A DNA stretch of 64,000 bases from the NCBI GenBank assembly GCA_003054695.1, contig QAZA01000017.1, positions 62,001 to 126,000 on the forward strand. The letters run 5' to 3'. The notes below the pieces were generated by a model, which saw only the letters and a program-made list of their open reading frames with translations, was not told where the DNA came from and did not search any database. The DNA is from Verrucomicrobia bacterium LW23. Lineage in GTDB: Bacteria > Verrucomicrobiota > Verrucomicrobiia > Methylacidiphilales > UBA1321. Shown piece by piece: positions 52,294 to 61,032 of the stretch (positions are counted from its first letter, which is position 1; the number at the start of each line of letters is the position of its first letter). A program made the position numbers and the translations under genes.

Positions 52294-52322
52294 ATCATAT
52301 ATATCCGGCATTTGCCAGGCAA
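52294..52322 (-). promoter_or_regulatory. Near-consensus sigma-70 promoter for the chaperone operon
   Basis: On the minus strand TTGCCT (52322-52317) and TATGAT (52299-52294) are spaced by 17 bases. The -35 box overlaps the perfect palindrome TTGCCAGGCAA at 52312-52322, a possible operator. Transcription would begin near 52287, about 29 bases before the chaperone start. Confidence 0.5.
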
Positions 52323-52384
52323 CGGGTTTCGAACTTTAACAAGCCCAGAGAGCGAATTCACGAACCGGAGCGACCGATGGGGTT

Positions 52385-55300
52385 TTATGGGCGGGGCTTG
52401 GCCAGGGCGGTGATTTCCGAAGGACTCAGCGCCTGGCTGTAGATGCGGAAGTCGTCGAGGGCGGCGTTGAGGTAGGGGTCGTTCCCCCACTGGGATCTGC
52501 CGAGGTAGTTCTGAGTGGTGACACCGAGATCGGAAGGTTTGATGGTGATGGTGCCCGAACCGGCCAGCGTGCCGTTGACGTAGAGGGACACGGTGTCGCC
52601 GGAGCGGGTGACGGCGACATGGGTCCACGTGCCGGCGGTAAGCGCGATGCCGGTGCCGCTCACGGATTGCTCGTTGACGGAAGGTGTGCGGACGTTGAAG
52701 CGAAGTTTGGCGGCGTTCGGACCATTCGCTGCATACTGAGTTGTGAGATACATGTAGTTGTTCGTACCCGTGCCGAAGTCGAAGATGCGTTGCCAGTTGG
52801 CGAAGGCATTCACCCTGATCCACGTGGCGATGGTGAAGTCGGTGAGTCCGCTCGCGATGCCGGACGGAAGCCTCGCGTGCTGGCCGGACGTCCCGGGGAG
52901 CTCAAGGGCGTTGTCGAGAAAGCCGGGGACAAAGCGCGGCCCGTTGACGAGCGCGGCATCGCGGCCACTGATTGAGTCGGCGGCGGTGGCCCCGCCCGTC
53001 TCGTTGAACGCGAGGTGGGCGCTCAATGAGCCCGGGCCTACGGAAACCTCGGTTGAACCGGGGCCGGCGCCAAAGGCGTTGGCCGCGTTGACGACGTAGT
53101 AGTAGGCGACGCCGGCGGCGAGGCCGGTGTCGGTGTAAGTGGGGTCCGTGAGGCCGGAGGCCACGGTTGTGTAGGGGCCGCCTCTTACGGTGGCGCGCTT
53201 CACGTTGTAGCCTGTCGCCCCGCCGGTGCCCGTCCAGTTCAAGGTGGCCCGGTTGGTGCCCAGCAGCGTGGTCAGGTTTGTCGGAGCAGCGGGCGGAGCG
53301 GCCGGAGTCGTGGCCGTGGCCTGCGGGGAGGCGGCGCTCCGCCCGCTACCGTTCACCGCGGAGATGATGTAGTAATAGGTTGTGCCGGCAGTAAGGCCGG
53401 TGTCGGGGTAGCTCGTCCCCGTCGCGCCCGCAAAAACGGTTGTGTAAGGCCCGCCGTTGGCGGTCGAGCGCTTGACGACGTAGCTGATGGCACCGGGGCT
53501 GGCCGGCCATGCCAAGCCGATCTGGCTGATGGAACCCGCCTTGGCCGTAAGGCCGGCCGGAGCGGGGGGGATGGGCTGCGACGCGCTGGCGAAGCCGGGC
53601 ATCCATTGCTGGCTGTCGCTGTCACTGCCCGCGGCCTGAACGATGTGCGCACCGTCGGCCGTCGAGCCGCCGCTGACGACGGCGACCAGGCCGCTGTTCG
53701 CGAGTTCGAGGCGGAAGAAGCCATCGCCGTCGGGAACAACCTTCCAGAGCTGGCTGGTGCCGTCGCCCGAAGGCTGGATGACCAGATTCGCGCCCGCGCT
53801 GGAACTGCCGCCGTTGTCGAGCGCCTTGTTGCTGCCCACATGAGTGGCGCGATACTGGCCGTTGCCCTGCCAGGCGATGATCCACTGCTGGCTGTCGTCG
53901 CCCTCAAAGGTTTGCTGCACGACTGGCGCCCCGCTGGTGGCGCCTGTCACATCCATCACCTTGTTGCTCTTGCGACTGACGAGGCGGTAGGTGCCGTCCG
54001 GGATGGTGCGTCCGGTGTTGCCCCACAGGCCGAGCTCACCGATGGCCACGCCAGGGGCTCCGTTGTTGGCGGTGATGTCGAGCCGGTAGTAGCGGTAGGC
54101 GGTGGTGTTGACCAGGTTGTAGGAATTCATCCCCATCCGGAGGACGAAGGACTGGTTGCTCTGTGTATCAAGCGTGGTCCACGTGGCGCCGTCCTGGGAG
54201 CCAAGGAAGCTCCAGCTCTTCGGGTTACGCTCTGGCACATCGGCGCTGTTGATGGTGTAGCGCTTGACAACCTGCGCATTGCCAGCGCCGAAGTCATACT
54301 GGATCCATCCCATCGGCGAGCTCCAGCAAAACCACTTGGAGCCCGGATTGAAGTCGAAGGCCCTGGCGGGGGATTCCGTGTCGGAGTCCTGGTTGAAACT
54401 GGCCGTCGAGGTGCCGCTGAAGGCGAGGTTGACCAACGGCGCGGGGAGCAGGGCTGCGCCGAACTCGGGGGAATTGCCGCTGGTGCCGACGGAGTTTTTC
54501 GCCCGCACCACATAGTGATAGGTGGTGCCGGCAATCACGTCCGTGTCCACGTAGCTGGTCTTGGCAGCGGTGAGATCGCTGGCGAGGACGGTATAGCCGC
54601 GGCCGGATGTGGTGGAGCGCAGCAGATCGTACGCGGTGGCGCCAAAGGACGCCAGCCAGCGCACGGTGATGGCTTTGTCGGAACCGCTGGCGAGCACACC
54701 CACCGGGGCGGCCGGAGTCGTCACCAGGCCGCCGGTGCCGCCGGTGAAGGCGACGTTCTCGAACGTGGCGGTATTGGGAGCAGTGGCCCCGCCGCACACA
54801 AACAGGCCAACGTAGAGGGTGGACGGGAGGTTGCCGTAATAAGTGCAGTTCAGGGGCGACCAACTGGTGCCGTCCGGGGAAGCAAAGGTGGTGATCTGTT
54901 TGTTGCGGCGCTCGATCTTGATCCAATAGGGAAGACCGGGCGGCCACTCGTGCGAACGGTCGTCATATCCGCCTCCGCCCCAGTTAACGGTCCAGCCGCG
55001 CATGTGGGATTCCATCTTCATGGTGGGCGCGGACACGGCTCCGATCCAAGCGCGCTGACCGACGGTGGAGATGAGATTGTCGCGGATCATCAAACCCGCC
55101 CTGGCCTGGGCGCTCGGATACTGGTTGGAAGTAATTTTGGCGATCATGGCGCAGTCACCGGTCATCTCCTTGTAAGCAAACTGACAGCCGTCGGTGGTAT
55201 CGGACGAGACACCGTCGCCGAGCCCGGTCATCGTCCATACGCCGTTGGAATACGCGGCGCTGCGCCCCGCCGTCTGGGTCCCAAGGGTGGTCAGGGTCAG

Positions 55301-56911
55301 ACCGCTCGAGGCCAGGGAAACCGCCGGGAAACTGGCCGGTGCCGGGGTTGCGGTGGTAAAGTCCGCCGTCCTGGCATACATGAAATTGAAGCCATCTACT
55401 GGTTGTTCCAGGAGCTTCCGGTCGATCCACGGAGTTGGGAGGCCCTTGCGGTTCTTGTAGGCGTTTTGCAGGATGTAAAAGGCGCTGCGATTGGCAGTAT
55501 ATGGTCCGGGCTGATTTTTTATCCACTGCCAGTCGATTGTGCCGAAGTATACGTAGGGATTGTCGGTGGTGTAGATGTTGCGGGCGTAGTATTCGCCGCA
55601 GGCAAGCAGCCGGTTGTCCAGTTCGGAGTAGAGGTCCACGCCTTGATTCCAGGCGCACTCGGCGATGAAGGCCATGGCGTTGAGGTTGCCGAAGGCGTGG
55701 CCGGCGTCGCGGCCGGACTCTCCCATCTGGCCGGTGGGGAGCGTGTTCATCAGGCCGGTGCCGTGGAAGGTGCGAAACATGTTGAGGACGTGCTCGAACT
55801 TCGAGGGGTCATTGTCGCAGAACAAAGCGATGGACATTCCGGAAGCGAGGTAGAGCGTGCCTTTGTTGGCGGGACCCTGCGTGGGCCACCCAGCGGAAGC
55901 CGGCCAGAGAACGTTCGAGAAATAGTTCTGGACCGCGATCGTGTCGGCAGACGTCCATCCGGGCCAGGTGCCGCGCAGGATGCTGGCGCCGCCGCCAAAG
56001 GAGGCAGACAAATCACCCAAGGCGAGGCCGGATTCGTTACCGGTGAAGCTCACGTGCGTGGTCGCCCAGGCGATGAGGATGTCGCGGGCCTTCTGCGCGT
56101 AGGCGTCGTTGCCGGTGAAATACCACATCCGCGCAAGGCAATACACGGCGGTCATGTCGTTGGCCCATGCGCCGAGGTGTCGGTCGTGAGCTCCCGCGCG
56201 ACTGACATGCGTGAACGGGCCCGCCATCTGGTAGGTGAGCTTGGCGCGACCATCGGCGGCGAGCGCGGCGTAGCCCGACTTCCATGGCTCGTAATTGAGG
56301 CTGGCCTTGATGGTGTCGAGCTCCTCCAGCGTGTTTGGAATGCAGGGATGGGTGAATAGAGGTGCCGCCGCTACCGGCTGCGAGGCGGCAGTACGGGCGA
56401 GAGCCGGAGTCTCGGGAGCGGTGGCCGGGGAAGACGCAGGGGAAGACGCTGGAGAGGAGACCTGGGAAGGAGGCGGGGCTGAGGCCGGGGAGGAGGCCGG
56501 CCCCGAATCGGGCTGGATCAGCGCAAAGGCAAATTCCTTCACACGTGTCAACGCCTGCTGCGGAGAATCGCCAAACCGGATCAGCACATACCCGATCACC
56601 GCTGCGGCGGCGAGCGCGACCACGAGCAAAACCTGCCCGAGACCGCCCCGGCGCGGCGATGGCAGCCCCGAACGCGCGGCCGGCACGGAGCGGCTCGCCG
56701 CCACAAGGCGGGGCCTGGGCACCTGGGCCACCGCGGGAGACTTTGGAGTCGCCACACGCACCCTTGCCACCGTAGCCGCCGTCGCTACTGTGGCTACGGG
56801 CGGCGCTGGTACCTTCAGCTCCTGCAGGCAACACGGGCAATCCAGGGAGTGCCCCGCGCATTCGTCGGCGATCTCGAGGCGTTGCGTACAATGCGGGCAG
56901 TGGAATTTCAT
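52385..56911 (-). CDS. Membrane-anchored alginate-lyase-like protein with zinc ribbon and binding modules
   Basis: The protein has 1508 residues. Residues 1-35 hold a cytoplasmic zinc ribbon (C5, C8, C25, C28; CPHC and CPCC), then a basic proline-rich stretch and a single membrane helix near 91-112, leaving about 1400 residues outside. A Ser/Pro/Ala linker follows. From about 186 to 530 is an alginate-lyase-type alpha/alpha barrel with GAHDRHLGAWANDMTAVYCLARMWYFTGND and NLNAMAFIAECAWNQG. Next come a concanavalin-like domain (DUF1349 type), Fn3, a discoidin F5/8C domain, a ricin-type lectin with repeats of QQW, two more Fn3 domains and a C-terminal LamG-like domain. It should bind and cleave polysaccharide at the cell surface. 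Confidence 0.83.
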   Translation of the reverse strand: MKFHCPHCTQRLEIADECAGHSLDCPCCLQELKVPAPPVATVATAATVARVRVATPKSPAVAQVPRPRLVAASRSVPAARSGLPSPRRGGLGQVLLVVALAAAAVIGYVLIRFGDSPQQALTRVKEFAFALIQPDSGPASSPASAPPPSQVSSPASSPASSPATAPETPALARTAASQPVAAAPLFTHPCIPNTLEELDTIKASLNYEPWKSGYAALAADGRAKLTYQMAGPFTHVSRAGAHDRHLGAWANDMTAVYCLARMWYFTGNDAYAQKARDILIAWATTHVSFTGNESGLALGDLSASFGGGASILRGTWPGWTSADTIAVQNYFSNVLWPASAGWPTQGPANKGTLYLASGMSIALFCDNDPSKFEHVLNMFRTFHGTGLMNTLPTGQMGESGRDAGHAFGNLNAMAFIAECAWNQGVDLYSELDNRLLACGEYYARNIYTTDNPYVYFGTIDWQWIKNQPGPYTANRSAFYILQNAYKNRKGLPTPWIDRKLLEQPVDGFNFMYARTADFTTATPAPASFPAVSLASSGLTLTTLGTQTAGRSAAYSNGVWTMTGLGDGVSSDTTDGCQFAYKEMTGDCAMIAKITSNQYPSAQARAGLMIRDNLISTVGQRAWIGAVSAPTMKMESHMRGWTVNWGGGGYDDRSHEWPPGLPYWIKIERRNKQITTFASPDGTSWSPLNCTYYGNLPSTLYVGLFVCGGATAPNTATFENVAFTGGTGGLVTTPAAPVGVLASGSDKAITVRWLASFGATAYDLLRSTTSGRGYTVLASDLTAAKTSYVDTDVIAGTTYHYVVRAKNSVGTSGNSPEFGAALLPAPLVNLAFSGTSTASFNQDSDTESPARAFDFNPGSKWFCWSSPMGWIQYDFGAGNAQVVKRYTINSADVPERNPKSWSFLGSQDGATWTTLDTQSNQSFVLRMGMNSYNLVNTTAYRYYRLDITANNGAPGVAIGELGLWGNTGRTIPDGTYRLVSRKSNKVMDVTGATSGAPVVQQTFEGDDSQQWIIAWQGNGQYRATHVGSNKALDNGGSSSAGANLVIQPSGDGTSQLWKVVPDGDGFFRLELANSGLVAVVSGGSTADGAHIVQAAGSDSDSQQWMPGFASASQPIPPAPAGLTAKAGSISQIGLAWPASPGAISYVVKRSTANGGPYTTVFAGATGTSYPDTGLTAGTTYYYIISAVNGSGRSAASPQATATTPAAPPAAPTNLTTLLGTNRATLNWTGTGGATGYNVKRATVRGGPYTTVASGLTDPTYTDTGLAAGVAYYYVVNAANAFGAGPGSTEVSVGPGSLSAHLAFNETGGATAADSISGRDAALVNGPRFVPGFLDNALELPGTSGQHARLPSGIASGLTDFTIATWIRVNAFANWQRIFDFGTGTNNYMYLTTQYAANGPNAAKLRFNVRTPSVNEQSVSGTGIALTAGTWTHVAVTRSGDTVSLYVNGTLAGSGTITIKPSDLGVTTQNYLGRSQWGNDPYLNAALDDFRIYSQALSPSEITALAKPRP

Positions 56912-57041
56912 TGAAGCAGGTGGAAAGGGGACGGAATAAAAACTGAGGTGATTCGGGCAGGGAGACTGTCAAAAAGCTGTCCTCGGGGTCGCCCGCAACC
57001 ACGACTTCCGCAAGGGGGCTGAGGAATTCAAAGTCGCATCT

Positions 57042-58097
57042 TCATGGTCTAATGAGGTCAGAGACAGGAATAGAGTAGTTTCCGTCAGGCACAGGTGCGC
57101 CGAAATCGGGCATGCCATTGGAGAGCCACCGGACAACCTGAGCTCGGGTGGCGCGATCCGGATTGCGAAGAGAATCGCCGCGAATGTTTTCGTAGTTTCG
57201 GGCGTGATAGACCAGGATGTCCGTTCTGCCGTCCGGAGTGGTGGTGAAGCTGTTATGGCCGGGGCCGAACTGGCTCGCGGCAGCGTCGCTTTTAAGAACG
57301 GGCTCGGGCATTTTCTTCCACGAGGCGGCGTCGAGGAGATCGGCCGTTTCAGACGCGTAACACAAACCCATGCAATAGTTTTCGTTGGTGGCGCTTGCAG
57401 AAAAGGTCAGGAACACCTTCCCGTTTCTCACCAGTACGGCCGGGGCTTCATTAACCCAGGGGCCGCGCTTTTCCCAATCGAACTCCGGCCGGGTTATACA
57501 GGTAATCTTTCCCGCGATGGACAGCGGTGTGTCCATGCGGGCCAGGTAAATGTTCGTGCCCTTTACCCCCTTCTCCGACTGCGCCCACGCAAGATAACGG
57601 ACGCCGTTGGTGGTAAACGTTGTCGCATCCAGCGTAAAGGATTCCCAGCCGGCCGCGAGCTTTCCTTTCTCCTTCCAGTCATCTTGGAGCGGATCGTTAC
57701 CGGAGCACTCAAGTACGTAGAGTCGGATTTCCCAGCGCTTTTCCGCTTCGCCGGCGGAAAAGTAGACGTACCATTTGCCATCGATAAAGTGCAGTTCCGG
57801 CGCCCAGATGTGGGCGCCCATGGGCCCCTTATCGTGCTTGCGCCAGATCACTTTCGACTCGGCGGACGAAAGTCCACCCAGCGTACGCGCCCTCCGTAGC
57901 TCGATACGGTCGTATTCCGGGACCGTGGCGGCGAGGTAGTACCAACCGTCGGAGTGAAGCGTGACGTGCGGGTCGGCGCGCTTAGGCGCAAGAGGATTCG
58001 TCCATGAGAGAGCACCTGTGGACGATGGGGCGGACGGCTCCTGCCCTGCCGCAACGGAGACGGCGAGAAGCAGTGCGACACCGGTACTCCTGATCAT
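57042..58097 (-). CDS. Glycoside hydrolase family 43-like protein, exported
   Basis: The protein has 351 residues from the ATG at 58095-58097. A signal peptide (RSTGVALLLAVSVAAGQ) leads to a five-bladed propeller. GH43 landmarks are NPLAPKRADPHVTLHSDGWYYLAAT, where the Asp of DPHV is the base position, HIWAPELHFIDGKWYVYFSAG, VNEAPAVLVRNGKVFLTFSAS, where the Glu fits the acid, and FGPGHNSFTTTPDGRTDILVYHAR. Family members are arabinofuranosidases, xylosidases or arabinanases. The gene is between the big lyase and an AraC gene, all on the minus strand. Confidence 0.87.
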   Translation of the reverse strand: MIRSTGVALLLAVSVAAGQEPSAPSSTGALSWTNPLAPKRADPHVTLHSDGWYYLAATVPEYDRIELRRARTLGGLSSAESKVIWRKHDKGPMGAHIWAPELHFIDGKWYVYFSAGEAEKRWEIRLYVLECSGNDPLQDDWKEKGKLAAGWESFTLDATTFTTNGVRYLAWAQSEKGVKGTNIYLARMDTPLSIAGKITCITRPEFDWEKRGPWVNEAPAVLVRNGKVFLTFSASATNENYCMGLCYASETADLLDAASWKKMPEPVLKSDAAASQFGPGHNSFTTTPDGRTDILVYHARNYENIRGDSLRNPDRATRAQVVRWLSNGMPDFGAPVPDGNYSIPVSDLIRP

Positions 58098-58133
58098 CTT
58101 GCGTAAAAGAGTGTACGAGATTGGGGAATACAT

Positions 58134-58519
58134 GGATCAGTTCCTGATAGCGCCTTGATGCGGCTATAGGTCTGGCCGCGCGGCGGTAGAAAGCAGGGCG
58201 CGGTGGAGGGCAAAGGCGACGCTGAAGCTGAAAGCAAAAGCAGCAAATAGCGCGATAGTTTCAGAATCGATACTTGCGACGCATATCTTAACCAGACCAG
58301 CGTCCGATCGAGAATGGAACGCCTTGTCGGTCACATGGAAGATTTTTGCGTATTGGACAGTGCTGACGAAGCAGGAGATGGAGCGGCCTTACGCAAAAAT
58401 CGCGGGCATCACGAATTGACTGCATCCGAACCAGATACGACGGATGATGCTCTCACATCTTAAGGGAAATGGACTCGCCTGGCGAGTGCATCGAGGCAGG
58501 ATGGCACATCTTAGCATTG
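58134..58519. other. 386-base gap upstream of GH43, no gene, one inverted repeat
   Basis: No coding frame was found. The only structured element is the inverted pair GATTTTTGCGTA and TACGCAAAAATC at 58341-58401. The rest is unremarkable sequence between the AraC stop and the GH43 start. Confidence 0.5.
58341..58401. promoter_or_regulatory. Perfect 12-base inverted repeat with a 37-base spacer upstream of GH43
   Basis: GATTTTTGCGTA at 58341-58352 and its exact reverse complement at 58390-58401 lie between the AraC stop and the GH43 start, about 245 to 305 bases upstream of GH43. Spaced half sites are compatible with binding of an AraC-type dimer or DNA looping. They share the TTTTTGCG core with the tandem repeat at 37368-37394. 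A non-coding hairpin is the alternative. Confidence 0.45.
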
Positions 58520-59371
58520 TTATCTCAGATCCGAAGGGACAACACCGTAGCGCTCTCTGAACTTTCGGGTGAAGTAACCGGCGTCGTGGAAGCCGTTAGC
58601 GTAGGCTATTTCGGCAATGGTAAGGCGGGGGTTGGGGAGGAGCGCTTTGGCTCGCTCAAGGCGCTGGGCATTGAGATAGGTGAGAGGGGCGATACCAAAT
58701 TTGTGGTGAAACGTGCGGCACAGGTGCTCGTAGCTAAAGCCGAGAGGCGCGAGGAGTGTCCGGATGCAGTCCGGCTTGTTGAAGTGGCTGTCGAGGAGAT
58801 CTTTGACGAGCCAGGCGATCTGTGTGGAGCGATCGGGTGCTGCCGGCTTGCTGTTTTCGCGCCAGAGTAACCGGAGCAGCAGCTCCTGCAAGACGGCCCG
58901 GCTGGTGGCGGCCTGGATCGGGTCAGCGCTGGCCCAGCGATCGAACAGCGCGTCCACCAGGGAGAGGACAGGCGAGTCGGCTTCCCACACGCCGGGGGGC
59001 AAATGCGTGGGAACCCACGAGGGCGCTTGCACAACTTGCTCCGCGGGAAGTTTTTCCGGGTAAAACCTGCATATGGGGGTCTGCGATCGCCCGGGGACGT
59101 GCGTCCAGTCAAAATGAATACACGCGCGATGCACCCCCTCCCCGCCCGCGGTGGAGATGTGCAGCGCGGCCGGGGGGATGATGATGTAGTGACCGGCGGC
59201 GAGAACGTGCGACGTTTTCTCCACCCGCACGGTGCAGGCGCCCTCGGTTACCAGCACAAGCTCGTGCTCGTAGAGCGCACGTGCGGGCTCGATGGTGCCG
59301 GGCATCCAGTTTCCCCTCCAGCAGCGGAGGATGCGCGGGTTGATCTGATCCAGCCACAAGGATGAGGTCAT
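58520..59371 (-). CDS. AraC-family regulator next to GH39 and GH43
   Basis: The protein has 283 residues. The cupin-like sensor (YEHELVLVTEGACTVRVEKTSHVLAAGHYIIIPPAALH) is followed by two helix-turn-helix units, RTLLAPLGFSYEHLCRTFHHKFG and LTIAEIAYANGFHDAGYFTRKFRERYGVVPSDLR, which are textbook. It is divergent from the GH39 gene (140-base gap) and ends upstream of GH43 on the same strand. It probably regulates one or both in response to a sugar. Confidence 0.9.
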   Translation of the reverse strand: MTSSLWLDQINPRILRCWRGNWMPGTIEPARALYEHELVLVTEGACTVRVEKTSHVLAAGHYIIIPPAALHISTAGGEGVHRACIHFDWTHVPGRSQTPICRFYPEKLPAEQVVQAPSWVPTHLPPGVWEADSPVLSLVDALFDRWASADPIQAATSRAVLQELLLRLLWRENSKPAAPDRSTQIAWLVKDLLDSHFNKPDCIRTLLAPLGFSYEHLCRTFHHKFGIAPLTYLNAQRLERAKALLPNPRLTIAEIAYANGFHDAGYFTRKFRERYGVVPSDLR

Positions 59372-59511
59372 TTCTTTCGCATGGATATCAAATATCTCCT
59401 ATTGAAGCGCTTTGCGGATGCCGAGTAGCTTACACCAGAAGGCAGCAAGCGCACCCCTTTTTGTGCAAACCGGCATGGTTCCCACGTGTGTGCTTGCGGG
59501 CTTCTTCACTT

Positions 59512-60954
59512 ATGACTTCGACCTTGCTGTCCCTGGATACCCGCTCACTGCGGCCTTACAAGCGTATTGGTGAATTCGGCTTTAACACCTGCCACGCCGC
59601 TATTGTGCCCCGGCTGGATTTGCAGGCGCAGATACGCCGCGCCCACAGCGAGCTGGGCATGCGGTACTGGCGTTGCCACGGCACGCTGAGCGACGACATG
59701 GGAATCGTGGTGAGCGATGGCAACGGCCATCCGGTGGACTACGCTTTCTCCGGGCTGAAGCGGGTGCTGGATGCAGTGCTGAGCCACCACGTAAAGCCTT
59801 TCCTGGAGCTCTCCTTCATGCCCGCGGCTTTTGCGGCGAAGCCGTCGGCCACCATCTGCTACTATCGCGGGATTACAAGCCCTCCTCGGGAGTGGCCTCT
59901 GTGGGAGGAGCTGATTCGTCGCACGGTCACTTTTCTGCAGGAAACCTATGGTGTGGAAGAACTTAAAACCTGGTACTTCGAAGTATGGAATGAACCCAAC
60001 ATTCCGTTCTGGAGCGGTACCCGCGACGAGTACTTTCAGCTCTATGCATCGGCAGCCCACGCCATCAAGGCAGTGGATCCGCACCTGCGCGTGGGCGGGC
60101 CGGCAACAGCGCGCGTGGAGTGGGTGACGCCGTTTCTGGAGTATTGCCGCGCCTCGGGCACGCCGGTTGATTTCCTCTCCACGCACATTTATCCGTCGGA
60201 TGTCGCGTTTGCCGAGTCCTCCCACGGCGAGGTTCAGCTGCTGGGCACCGAGTTTCTGACCCGTGCGTTCCGGCGTGTGCGCGGTGAGATCGACGCGATA
60301 TCTCCCGGTCTGCCCTTTATTATGGGAGAGTGGAATTCATCCGCCGGGCCGCTGGCATCCAATCATGACGAGTGCAACAACGCGGCGTTTGTATCCGCCG
60401 TGCTGGCCGGGCTGGAGGATTACGCGGAGGGCAGTCTTTTCTGGAACCTCTCGGACATTTATGAGGAATGCCAGTTCCACTTCACTCCGTTCCACGGTGG
60501 CTATGGCCTTTACACGGTCGATGAAGTTCCTAAAAGCGCCGCGCGCGCCTTTGAGTTCTGGCACCGCCTGAAGGGCGAAAGAGCCGCGGTGCACGTCAGG
60601 GACGGAGAAGTGCGCGCGGGGTGCGGTTGCTTTGCCGTGTTTGATTCCGCAACCGGCACTACTTCGGCGATCCTGTGGAATCATCTGGAGCCCGGGCAAC
60701 ACGCAGAAGCGTGGGACGTCGAGATTGAGGCGCCTCCGTTCTCACAGGGCGAGCTGAGCCAGATTCTGCCCGGCCAGGGCAGTGCGTTCGAAACCTGGCA
60801 GGATATGGGACGCCCCGCCACCCTTAAGCCGGAGATGCTGGCCTCGCTTCACGCAGCATCGGTTCCCCGTCGCACGGCGATCGCCAGCGGAGTGCCGGTG
60901 AGTATTCGGGTGGAAGCCGGCTCCGCCTGCCTTATGGAGCTGCGGAACTACTGA
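59512..60954 (+). CDS. Glycoside hydrolase family 39 (beta-xylosidase/iduronidase type)
   Basis: The protein has 480 residues from the ATG at 59512. The TIM barrel runs from FGFNTCHAAIVPRLDLQAQIRRAHSELGMRYWRCHG; the acid/base E161 is in WYFEVWNEPNIPFW and the nucleophile E273 in PFIMGEWNSSAG. GH39 motifs WNEPN and ATLFWNLSD-type (GSLFWNLSDIYEE) are clear. A beta-sandwich C-terminal domain follows. No signal peptide, so a cytoplasmic glycosidase acting on imported oligosaccharides. A longer open frame from 59362 overlaps the divergent AraC start region and is rejected. A LacI gene follows 78 bases downstream. Confidence 0.9.
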   Translation: MTSTLLSLDTRSLRPYKRIGEFGFNTCHAAIVPRLDLQAQIRRAHSELGMRYWRCHGTLSDDMGIVVSDGNGHPVDYAFSGLKRVLDAVLSHHVKPFLELSFMPAAFAAKPSATICYYRGITSPPREWPLWEELIRRTVTFLQETYGVEELKTWYFEVWNEPNIPFWSGTRDEYFQLYASAAHAIKAVDPHLRVGGPATARVEWVTPFLEYCRASGTPVDFLSTHIYPSDVAFAESSHGEVQLLGTEFLTRAFRRVRGEIDAISPGLPFIMGEWNSSAGPLASNHDECNNAAFVSAVLAGLEDYAEGSLFWNLSDIYEECQFHFTPFHGGYGLYTVDEVPKSAARAFEFWHRLKGERAAVHVRDGEVRAGCGCFAVFDSATGTTSAILWNHLEPGQHAEAWDVEIEAPPFSQGELSQILPGQGSAFETWQDMGRPATLKPEMLASLHAASVPRRTAIASGVPVSIRVEAGSACLMELRNY

Positions 60955-61032
60955 GGACGAGCGCCGGGGCGTCAGCCTCATATTTATTGCTTCTATTGAC
61001 GTTTTTGATTGCGCTGGCTCCACGGAGGAGTT

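Noticed and set aside
53606-56359. Plus-strand open frame of 917 residues opposite the giant lyase
   Set aside because: The minus strand encodes recognisable domains in order over the same span. The plus frame is Gly/Ala/Val-rich without any fold, as expected of antisense GC-rich DNA.
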